5,931 nt of DNA, from contig CAMHPM010000114.1 of the NCBI GenBank assembly GCA_946187025.1, positions 1 through 5,931 of the forward strand, in the 5' to 3' direction. The position numbers were made by a program, and so were the translations under genes. Shown here in pieces: positions 1 through 5,339 of the stretch; within the stretch, counting starts at the first letter, position 1; every line of letters begins with the position of its first letter. Source of the DNA: an uncultured Prevotellaceae bacterium. Lineage in GTDB: Bacteria; Bacteroidota; Bacteroidia; Bacteroidales; Bacteroidaceae. The notes under the pieces are model-generated. The model ran no database searches. It was not told where the DNA came from and worked only from the letters and a program-made list of their open reading frames with translations.

Positions 1-1134
1 CTGGTTGACTTCGTAAACGGATTTATCGAGTGCTACGGCGACCCTCTGGGCCTGAAATGCTCGTGGGAGTCGATCGTGAACTTCAAGGACCTGGAGGCAA
101 CCAAGCGTACAGAATGCTTGAGCAAGAATGCACAGTGGTTTGAAGACAACTCGCCGGTGGATTCACGTTTCAAGAAAGAGAACGTGAAGGGAATATCGGC
201 CAAGGTAATCACGGCTGCAATTCTGGGCGGCGACCTGTATCCTTCGACTGCTATTGGCATCAACCTGCCTAATTCCGACTGGGTGCGCAAGGAGCACGGA
301 AGCAAGTCGGTCACAATCGGCAACCTGACCGATGCTTACAACAAGGCAGCCGGCAGCGGTATGCGTAAGGAATTCTGCTATTCTGATGAAGAAGTGGAAC
401 TCATGGGCAAATATGGTGACACGACCGACGACCTGCATACCGACCTGCACGAGTGTCTGGGGCACGGCTCGGGCAAGTTGCTGCCAGGTGTCGATGGCGA
501 CAGCCTCAAAGCCTATGGTTCGACCATCGAAGAAGCTCGTGCCGACTTGTTCGGACTCTATTATGTGGCCGACCAAAAGCTTGTTGACCTGGGACTTACT
601 CCAAACCTCGAGGCCTATAAAGCACAATACTACACCTACATGATGAACGGATTGATGACCCAACTTGTGCGCATCCAGCCAGGCAACAACATCGAGGAAG
701 CCCACATGCGCAACCGCTCGCTCATTGCACACTGGTGCTACGAGCAGGGAAAGGCCGACAATGTGGTCGAAATGGTGAAACGCGATGGCAAGACATACGT
801 GAAAATAAACGACTACGAACGCCTGCGCGACCTCTTCGGACAGCTTCTGGCCGAGATTCAGCGCATAAAGAGCACCGGCGACTATCTTGCTGCACAAGCA
901 TTGGTCGAGACCTACGGAGTGAAAGTGGATCCGGAACTGCACCTTGAAGTGCTCGAACGCTACCAGAAACTCAACCTCGCACCATACAAGGGATTCATCA
1001 ACCCGGTATATCGACTCGTGACCGATGCCGACGGAAACCCTACCGATGTAACTATTGACTATACCGAAGGTTATGCCGACCAGATGCTTAGATACAGCCG
1101 CGACTACCGTACACTCCCTCTTACAAACAATTAA
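1..1134 (+). CDS. Dipeptidyl peptidase III (peptidase family M49), C-terminal 377 residues; 5' end outside window
   Basis: The reading frame is open from base 1 and ends at TAA 1132-1134, so the gene starts upstream of the window. Dipeptidyl peptidase III is a zinc exopeptidase that removes dipeptides from the N-termini of short peptides. Visible residues 150-155 read HECLGH (bases 448-465), the M49 form of the zinc motif: two His ligands and the catalytic Glu151. Visible residues 177-182 read EEARAD (from base 529), the second M49 motif, where Glu178 should be the third zinc ligand. The C-terminal part (for example NGLMTQLVRIQPG and KGFINPVYRLV) shows no disruption. From memory, the studied Bacteroides thetaiotaomicron enzyme has about 675 residues with HECLGH near 448, which would put about 298 residues outside the window. 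Localisation cannot be judged because the N-terminus is missing. The AlkD-like gene overlaps its end. The family call is secure. Confidence 0.95.
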   Translation: MVDFVNGFIECYGDPLGLKCSWESIVNFKDLEATKRTECLSKNAQWFEDNSPVDSRFKKENVKGISAKVITAAILGGDLYPSTAIGINLPNSDWVRKEHGSKSVTIGNLTDAYNKAAGSGMRKEFCYSDEEVELMGKYGDTTDDLHTDLHECLGHGSGKLLPGVDGDSLKAYGSTIEEARADLFGLYYVADQKLVDLGLTPNLEAYKAQYYTYMMNGLMTQLVRIQPGNNIEEAHMRNRSLIAHWCYEQGKADNVVEMVKRDGKTYVKINDYERLRDLFGQLLAEIQRIKSTGDYLAAQALVETYGVKVDPELHLEVLERYQKLNLAPYKGFINPVYRLVTDADGNPTDVTIDYTEGYADQMLRYSRDYRTLPLTNN

Positions 1135-1642
1135 GCAGGAGCTACATGCGAGCATGAACGGCGTGGCATCGGCCGCCATGAGGCATACAGCCGACTATCG
1201 CCTCAACTTCGGTGTTGAGCTGCCACGCCTGAAAACCCTGGCCGACGAATACGGACACAGTCACGAACTGGCGCAGGCCCTGTGGAAAGAGCCGGTGAGA
1301 GAATGCCGCATCATGGCCACCATGATTGAGCCTCACGACGAAATGTGTGGCGAACTGGCCGATATATGGGCCGACGACATACACACCGCCGAGCTTGCAC
1401 AAGTGGCAAGCATCAACCTGTTCCAATATATGAACGACGCAGCCGATAAGGCCTTGCAATGGATTGCAGCTGACGACACGATGCACCAGTTGTGCGGATT
1501 GTGCACGGCCTACCATCTGCTGCGGCGCGATTGCCTCGACGAACGCCGGCAGCAGGAAGTGGCCGACCAGGCACAATCGTTGGCATCGAGCACCGACTTG
1601 TCGGTCAGACGCGTGGCAAACAATCCTCGGACAGATCAATAA
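1073..1642 (+). CDS. Small AlkD-like / HEAT-repeat protein (DNA alkylation repair family), catalytic residues apparently missing
   Basis: The helical, repeat-like protein resembles the DNA alkylation repair (AlkD) family: NFGVELPRLKTLADEY matches the family's N-terminal GVR-P-LR region, followed by ALWKEPVRECRIMA and NLFQYMNDAADKALQW. AlkD proteins are HEAT-like DNA glycosylases that remove alkylated bases. Here the segment before NLF reads TAELAQ, where I recall W-D-x-x-D in active members; the Trp and catalytic Asp therefore appear to be Ala106 and Gln110. At about 189 residues it is shorter than typical AlkD (about 220-240), so a non-catalytic or altered DNA-binding role is plausible. The start is uncertain. 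ATG 1073 is chosen because the expected first helix (LLQTIKQEL) lies upstream of the next in-frame ATG; it overlaps DPP III by 62 bases. ATG 1154 (AGGAG 12 bases upstream) and TTG 1055 are alternatives. The C-terminus may be altered by an indel near 1618-1620. The family call is fair; function is open. Confidence 0.75.
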   Translation: MPTRCLDTAATTVHSLLQTIKQELHASMNGVASAAMRHTADYRLNFGVELPRLKTLADEYGHSHELAQALWKEPVRECRIMATMIEPHDEMCGELADIWADDIHTAELAQVASINLFQYMNDAADKALQWIAADDTMHQLCGLCTAYHLLRRDCLDERRQQEVADQAQSLASSTDLSVRRVANNPRTDQ

Positions 1643-1662
1643 CGAAACTAAATACATATTGA

Positions 1663-1675
1663 ACACCGCCGGTGT
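1663..1675. promoter_or_regulatory. Short GC-rich palindrome upstream of the fur-like gene (possible operator)
   Basis: ACACCGCCGGTGT is an inverted repeat of ACACCG and CGGTGT around one central C. It lies in the 104-base gap between the AlkD-like gene and the fur-like gene, 71 bases before the fur-like ATG. It could be an operator or a small RNA hairpin. It does not look like an AT-rich Fur box and has no following T-run. No convincing Bacteroidota promoter (TTTG / TAnnTTTG) is visible in the same gap. At this length it may be chance. Confidence 0.2.
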
Positions 1676-1746
1676 GAGCTGAAACAACTGGGCAAAATGC
1701 CTCGCACGACCGATCTGATTCACAACAGGCAAACTGATAATACAAA

Positions 1747-2259
1747 ATGAAGGATTCGGACAAACTGGCACAAGCCATGGAATTCCTCACGGAATACATA
1801 CGTATGAGGGGACAGCGCATGACACCCGAACGTAAAGCCGTGCTCGAGGCGGCATACACGTTCGACACCCCTTTCACTGTAGCACTGATGAAGGAATACC
1901 TCGACAATGTGTATCCCATCACCCGGCAGACAATACACAACACGCTGGACTTCTTCTACAGGATAGGACTCGTGCTGAAACGACCCATCGGCAGCAGCAC
2001 CGTGGAATACGAGACCTGCTTCATGACACAGACACATCATCACCTGGTGTGCAAGACATGCGGACAGGTGTTTGAGTTTCGCGATGCAAGCATAGAGCTG
2101 TTCCTGCAGCAGAAACGATACAAGCGGTTCAAGATGTCGGATTGTTCGGTCGTAATCTACGGCACATGCAACAAATGCCAAAGCAAGCTGAACCGCGACA
2201 AACGGAAGCAAAAACTGCTCACTACAACAAAGATAACAAAACAAAATAAGAATCGTTAA
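1747..2259 (+). CDS. Fur-superfamily metal- or redox-responsive transcriptional regulator (170 aa)
   Basis: A cytoplasmic, dimeric DNA-binding regulator. Residues about 15-80 form the winged-helix domain (RMTPERKAVLEAAY, then YPITRQTIHNTLDFFYRIGLV), equivalent to the TVYR helix of Fur but reading TIHN. Residues about 84-144 form the dimerisation and metal domain (HHHLVCKTCGQVFEFRDASIEL). Cys102/Cys105 and Cys141/Cys144 form the two CxxC pairs of the structural zinc site. His97, His99 and Glu117 line up with E. coli Fur His88, His90 and Glu108. The positions of His33, His87 and His125 appear to be Phe43, Thr96 and Cys133, so the sensing site is not classical Fur. The signal (iron, zinc, manganese, peroxide) cannot be assigned. 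The tail after residue 145 is rich in Lys, Asn and Thr. ATG 1747 directly follows ATACAAA, an A-rich start region with no Shine-Dalgarno. purA follows after 21 bases, suggesting co-transcription. Confidence 0.92.
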   Translation: MKDSDKLAQAMEFLTEYIRMRGQRMTPERKAVLEAAYTFDTPFTVALMKEYLDNVYPITRQTIHNTLDFFYRIGLVLKRPIGSSTVEYETCFMTQTHHHLVCKTCGQVFEFRDASIELFLQQKRYKRFKMSDCSVVIYGTCNKCQSKLNRDKRKQKLLTTTKITKQNKNR

Positions 2260-2280
2260 TAGCATACAAAACACAAGACA
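2260..2280 (+). promoter_or_regulatory. A-rich purA leader without Shine-Dalgarno, containing ATACAAAACAC
   Basis: The 21-base gap between the fur-like gene and purA is rich in A and C and has no GGAG-type ribosome site. ATACAAAACAC at 2264-2274 recurs exactly at 3555-3565, right after purA. A-rich, unstructured upstream regions are typical of Bacteroidota translation starts. No promoter consensus fits in so short a gap, so purA is probably read from an upstream promoter. Confidence 0.4.
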
Positions 2281-3555
2281 ATGACGATGAAAGCAGACGT
2301 ATTGTTAGGTCTCCAATGGGGAGACGAAGGAAAAGGCAAAGTAGTCGATGTACTGACACCGAGATACGACGTGGTGGCACGCTTCCAAGGCGGCCCTAAT
2401 GCTGGTCATACATTGGAATTTGAAGGTAACAAATATGTGTTGCGTTCGATTCCTTCGGGCATTTTCCAAGGCGACAAAGTAAATATCATAGGCAACGGAG
2501 TGGTGCTTGCGCCCGACCTCTTTATGGACGAAGCACGTGAACTCGAGAAGTCGGGACACAACCTCCACGGCAGGCTCCATATCTCAAAGAAGGCACACCT
2601 CATCATGCCGACACACCGTGTGCTCGATGCTGCCTACGAAGCAGCAAAGGGCAAGAACAAGGTGGGCACTACAGGTAAAGGCATCGGCCCTACATATACC
2701 GACAAGGTGAGCCGCAACGGATTGAGAGTGGGCGACATACTGGAGAATTTTGAGGAGAAGTATGCTGCACACAAAGCACGTCACGAGGAGATTCTGCGTT
2801 CGCTCAACTACACCGACTATGATATCACCGAGGTGGAACGCCACTGGATGGAAGGTGTTGAGTACATGAAGCAATTCGAACTTGTGGATAGCGAGCACGA
2901 GGTGAACAAACTGCTGCGCGAAGGGAAGTCGATACTCTGCGAAGGAGCGCAGGGCACGATGCTCGACGTCGATTTCGGCTCTTATCCATTCGTCACTTCA
3001 AGCAATACGATATGTGCCGGAGCATGTACCGGACTTGGCCTCGGTCCGAACAAGATAGGCGAGGTGTATGGAATCATCAAGGCTTACTGCACACGTGTGG
3101 GAGCAGGTCCATTCCCTACGGAACTGTTTGATGAGACTGGTAGCAAGATTCGTCAGATCGGCCACGAATATGGAGCAGTTACGGGTCGTGAGCGCCGTTG
3201 CGGATGGATCGACCTCGTTGCACTGAAATATGCCATAATGGTGAACGGTGTCACAAAGCTCATCATGATGAAGAGCGACGTGCTCGACTCGTTCGAGACC
3301 GTGAAAGCATGTGTGGCATACAACCGCAATGGTGAGTTTGTAGATTACTTCCCATACGACATCAACGAGGGTATCGAGCCTGTTTATGTCGAGATGCCGG
3401 GATGGAAGCAAGACCTGTCGCACATCACGTCGGAAGACGAGTTCCCTCAGGCATTCCGCGATTATATCACATTCCTTGAGCATCAGCTCGAAACTCCTAT
3501 AGCCATCATATCGGTCGGTCCTGACCGCGAGCAGACCATCGAACGCAATTATTAA
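2281..3555 (+). CDS. purA: Adenylosuccinate synthase (IMP-aspartate ligase)
   Basis: The enzyme joins IMP and aspartate using GTP to form adenylosuccinate, the first committed step from IMP to AMP; it is a cytoplasmic homodimer. All family signatures are present: the N-terminal loop QWGDEGKGK (Asp15, equivalent to E. coli Asp13), GGPNAGHT (His43, equivalent to His41), TTGKGIGPTY, CEGAQGTMLDVDFGSYPFVTSSNT-type IMP region near residues 220-242, RVGAGPFPTE, TGRERRCGWIDL and the guanine-binding KSDVLD. At 424 residues the length is normal and the gene looks intact. ATG 2281 gives MTMKADVLLG; ATG 2287 would give MKADVLLG and exactly E. coli numbering for the two catalytic residues, so it is a good alternative start. 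It lies 21 bases after the fur-like gene and 75 bases before the chosen aroA start. No purine-responsive element is visible. Confidence 0.98.
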   Translation: MTMKADVLLGLQWGDEGKGKVVDVLTPRYDVVARFQGGPNAGHTLEFEGNKYVLRSIPSGIFQGDKVNIIGNGVVLAPDLFMDEARELEKSGHNLHGRLHISKKAHLIMPTHRVLDAAYEAAKGKNKVGTTGKGIGPTYTDKVSRNGLRVGDILENFEEKYAAHKARHEEILRSLNYTDYDITEVERHWMEGVEYMKQFELVDSEHEVNKLLREGKSILCEGAQGTMLDVDFGSYPFVTSSNTICAGACTGLGLGPNKIGEVYGIIKAYCTRVGAGPFPTELFDETGSKIRQIGHEYGAVTGRERRCGWIDLVALKYAIMVNGVTKLIMMKSDVLDSFETVKACVAYNRNGEFVDYFPYDINEGIEPVYVEMPGWKQDLSHITSEDEFPQAFRDYITFLEHQLETPIAIISVGPDREQTIERNY

Positions 3556-3570
3556 TACAAAACACGCATC

Positions 3571-3615
3571 AGACCTACTTCCCGTGCTCCTATCATGGAG
3601 TACAGGGGTGGGTCT
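3571..3615 (+). other. Long imperfect hairpin in the purA-aroA gap (aroA leader RNA structure)
   Basis: The gap folds into one stem of 18 pairs. The outer stem AGACCTAC (3571-3578) pairs with GTGGGTCT (3608-3615) with one G-U; TT at 3579-3580 bulges. CCC (3581-3583) pairs with GGG (3605-3607); A3604 bulges. The inner stem GTGCTCC (3584-3590) pairs with GGAGTAC (3597-3603) with one G-U, and the loop is TATCAT (3591-3596). No T-run follows, so a simple terminator is unlikely. It ends 15 bases before the chosen aroA start and could act as an attenuator, a processing or stability element, or a protein site. The pairing is read directly; any role is inference. Confidence 0.6.
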
Positions 3616-3630
3616 TGCCTTATACTCTCA

Positions 3631-4836
3631 ATGAATTACGTAACGGTAACAGCGCCACGCGCCTTCAACCCTTGTTCCATCCTTCTGCCGCCGTCGAAGA
3701 GTGTGGCCAATCGTATGCTTACACTCGCAGCCCTTTGCGGAATCAAGCCTCAGTCGGTCTTACAAGGTTCGCTCGACGACTTGTGCGACGACATACGAGT
3801 GCTGGCACAACTTGTGCAGAGCAGCGACGAACTTGTCGATGTGGGTGCAGCCGGTACGGCCATGCGGTTTGGAACGGCATATCTGTCGGTGACTTCAGGA
3901 AAGCATATAATCACAGGTACGCCACGCCTCCAGTCGCGGCCCATCGGACTGCTGGTCGATGCACTGCGGCAGCTCGGTGCCGACATACAATATATTGGCA
4001 ACGAGGGCTATCCACCACTCTGCATCAACGGCAACCCATCGATGAGTGGTGGCCGGGTAAGGCTCAAGGGCAACGTCAGCTCACAGTTTATCTCTGCTTT
4101 GCTCATGATAGCGCCGACACTCGACGGCGGACTCACTCTCTGTCTCGAAGGCGAGGTGGTGTCGCGGCCGTATATCGACCTCACAATCGGACTCATGCAA
4201 CGGTTTGGAGCTGATGTGAGATGGGCCGATGCAAATACCATCATGGTTGAGGCCACAGGGCTCACCCCGCCACAAAGTCCTGACATCGAAGCCGACTGGA
4301 CAGCTGCATCCTACTGGTATGAAATCGCTACACTCGGGAAGACCGATGCGATTGCGTTTGGCTCGCAGCTTAATCACGACAGTATGCAGGGCGACAAGGT
4401 GTGTGATGAAATATTCAAGGCCATAAACAATAGTACGGCATTGTTCTGCTACGACTTCACGCTCTGTCCCGACCTTGCACAAACCATCGTCGTGACGTGT
4501 TGCATGATGCGTCGCCGGTTCCGTTTCACAGGTCTGCAGACCCTGCGGATAAAAGAGACCGACCGCATCGAGGCCCTGCGGGTGGAATTGGAAAAGCTGG
4601 GATATGTGTTGCATACCACCGACTCCACCATCGAGTGGGATGGCACTACCACACCTGCTGCCGTCCAGCCATTCATCGGCACCTACAACGATCACCGCAT
4701 GGCAATGGCTTTTGCTCCGTGTGCCATCACCCTGGGGAGCATACGTATTGCCGACCCTGGCGTAGTTACAAAATCATATCCAACATTCTGGCGACATCTG
4801 CAGCAAGCCGGATTTAACCTGTCATACAACAAATGA
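3631..4836 (+). CDS. aroA: 3-phosphoshikimate 1-carboxyvinyltransferase (EPSP synthase)
   Basis: The sixth shikimate-pathway enzyme: it transfers enolpyruvyl from PEP to shikimate-3-phosphate on the way to chorismate and aromatic amino acids, in the cytoplasm. Signatures in order (numbering from ATG 3631): LPPSKSVANR with Lys23, Ser24 and Arg28; AAGTAMRF near 73-80; TGTPRLQSRP; GNVSSQFISALL; CPDLAQTIV with Asp281 as the likely catalytic base (E. coli Asp313); LRIKETDRIEAL with Glu309 and Arg312; YNDHRMAMAF with His355 and Arg356; and VTKSYPTFW with Lys381. At 401 residues it is slightly short (E. coli 427). The ATG at 3595 is rejected: it would add 12 residues of non-family sequence and sits in the hairpin loop, whereas 3631 puts the PSKS motif at the usual distance. 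SSQF and KETDR are class I-like, but the residue at E. coli Pro101 is Phe80. Its stop overlaps the next gene by ATGA. Confidence 0.97.
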   Translation: MNYVTVTAPRAFNPCSILLPPSKSVANRMLTLAALCGIKPQSVLQGSLDDLCDDIRVLAQLVQSSDELVDVGAAGTAMRFGTAYLSVTSGKHIITGTPRLQSRPIGLLVDALRQLGADIQYIGNEGYPPLCINGNPSMSGGRVRLKGNVSSQFISALLMIAPTLDGGLTLCLEGEVVSRPYIDLTIGLMQRFGADVRWADANTIMVEATGLTPPQSPDIEADWTAASYWYEIATLGKTDAIAFGSQLNHDSMQGDKVCDEIFKAINNSTALFCYDFTLCPDLAQTIVVTCCMMRRRFRFTGLQTLRIKETDRIEALRVELEKLGYVLHTTDSTIEWDGTTTPAAVQPFIGTYNDHRMAMAFAPCAITLGSIRIADPGVVTKSYPTFWRHLQQAGFNLSYNK

Positions 4837-5264
4837 TATATCTCATCCTATCACTCGTAGTCCTTGCGATAGCAGCGGCCATCATGGGGTGGCTGCGAAA
4901 CCGACACCTGCACCGCCAACTCCAGCGTGGTGAAATAAGTGAACTGCCTTCCATAAAGCAAGTGGAAGACATGGAATGCTGCGGACAACATGCCGTGTGT
5001 GAGCGTGACAGCCTCATGGCGGCGGTGAGCAAGGAGATAGAATATTTCGATGACGAAGAACTCGACCGGTACCGGGGCACACCGTCGGATGGCTACACTG
5101 AAGAACAGATAGAAGAATTCCGTGACGTACTTCTCACCATGCGCGAAGCCGAGGTGGCAGCGTGGGTGCGAAGCCTGCAGCTGCGAGCCGTGGAACTGCC
5201 CGATGAGCTTAAACCGGAAGTGTTTCTCATCGTAGGCGAGCGACGCAGCAGGGGGTTGGGGTAG
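4833..5264 (+). CDS. Small membrane-anchored protein of unknown function with a CC-x2-H-x2-C cluster
   Basis: I cannot assign a characterised function. The 143-residue product begins with one hydrophobic segment (residues 2-19, IYLILSLVVLAIAAAIMG) followed by basic residues (RNRHLHR), which by the positive-inside rule suggests an N-out, C-in single-span anchor with a cytoplasmic body. Residues 48-57 read ECCGQHAVCE, placing Cys49, Cys50, His53 and Cys56 as a possible metal, heme or redox site. The rest is acidic and probably helical (EIEYFDDEELDRY, then YTEEQIEEFRDVLLTM), followed by REAEVAAWVRSLQLRAVELP and a short hydrophobic strand VFLIV before the RR-rich end. ATG 4833 lies inside the aroA stop (ATGA, 4-base overlap) and is preceded by ATACAACAA, so translation is probably coupled to aroA. 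From memory, similar proteins occur beside aroA in other Bacteroidales, which supports a real gene. The hairpin at 5288-5330 follows it. Confidence 0.85.
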   Translation: MIYLILSLVVLAIAAAIMGWLRNRHLHRQLQRGEISELPSIKQVEDMECCGQHAVCERDSLMAAVSKEIEYFDDEELDRYRGTPSDGYTEEQIEEFRDVLLTMREAEVAAWVRSLQLRAVELPDELKPEVFLIVGERRSRGLG

Positions 5265-5287
5265 CTGGTACCGGTTAAGGTGAAGAA

Positions 5288-5337
5288 GACAAATGCCACG
5301 TGTAGTGATATCTACATCGTGGCATTTGTCATATTTG
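5288..5337. terminator. Bidirectional intrinsic terminator between convergent genes
   Basis: A perfect 13-base inverted repeat, GACAAATGCCACG (5288-5300) and CGTGGCATTTGTC (5318-5330), is continued inward by TGTAG (5301-5305) pairing with CTACA (5312-5316), with a 6-base loop and one bulged T at 5317. On the plus strand it is followed by the T-rich ATATTTGTTTTATT. On the minus strand the stem is followed by TTCTTC, a weaker T-run. It lies between the stop codons at 5264 and 5340, where two convergent transcripts should end. Confidence 0.85.
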
Positions 5338-5339
5338 TT

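Noticed and set aside
163..1179. Long minus-strand open frame (338 codons) opposite DPP III
   Set aside because: It is antisense to a secure M49 gene, its translation shows no family motif, and it follows the sense codon pattern.
1663..1675. ACACCGCCGGTGT as a Fur box autoregulating the fur-like gene
   Set aside because: Known Fur boxes are AT-rich 19-base inverted repeats; this GC-rich 13-mer does not fit, so it is listed only as a weak possible operator.
1691..1701. GGCA-AAA-TGCC mini-hairpin before the fur-like gene
   Set aside because: Four pairs with a three-base loop and no T-run; expected by chance.
3595..3630. Upstream in-frame ATG for aroA
   Set aside because: The 12 extra residues do not match EPSP synthases and the codon lies in a hairpin loop; 3631 gives the usual N-terminus.
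3615..4214. Plus-strand open frame of 199 codons overlapping the start of aroA
   Set aside because: It is an out-of-frame shadow of aroA with an Arg/Thr-rich product and no motifs.
4081..4695. Minus-strand open frame of 204 codons opposite aroA
   Set aside because: It is antisense to conserved aroA motifs and its product is Cys/His-rich without recognisable domains.
5064..5275. Repeated GGTACCGG near 5068 and 5270
   Set aside because: Only eight bases, one copy inside a coding region, no flanking similarity.
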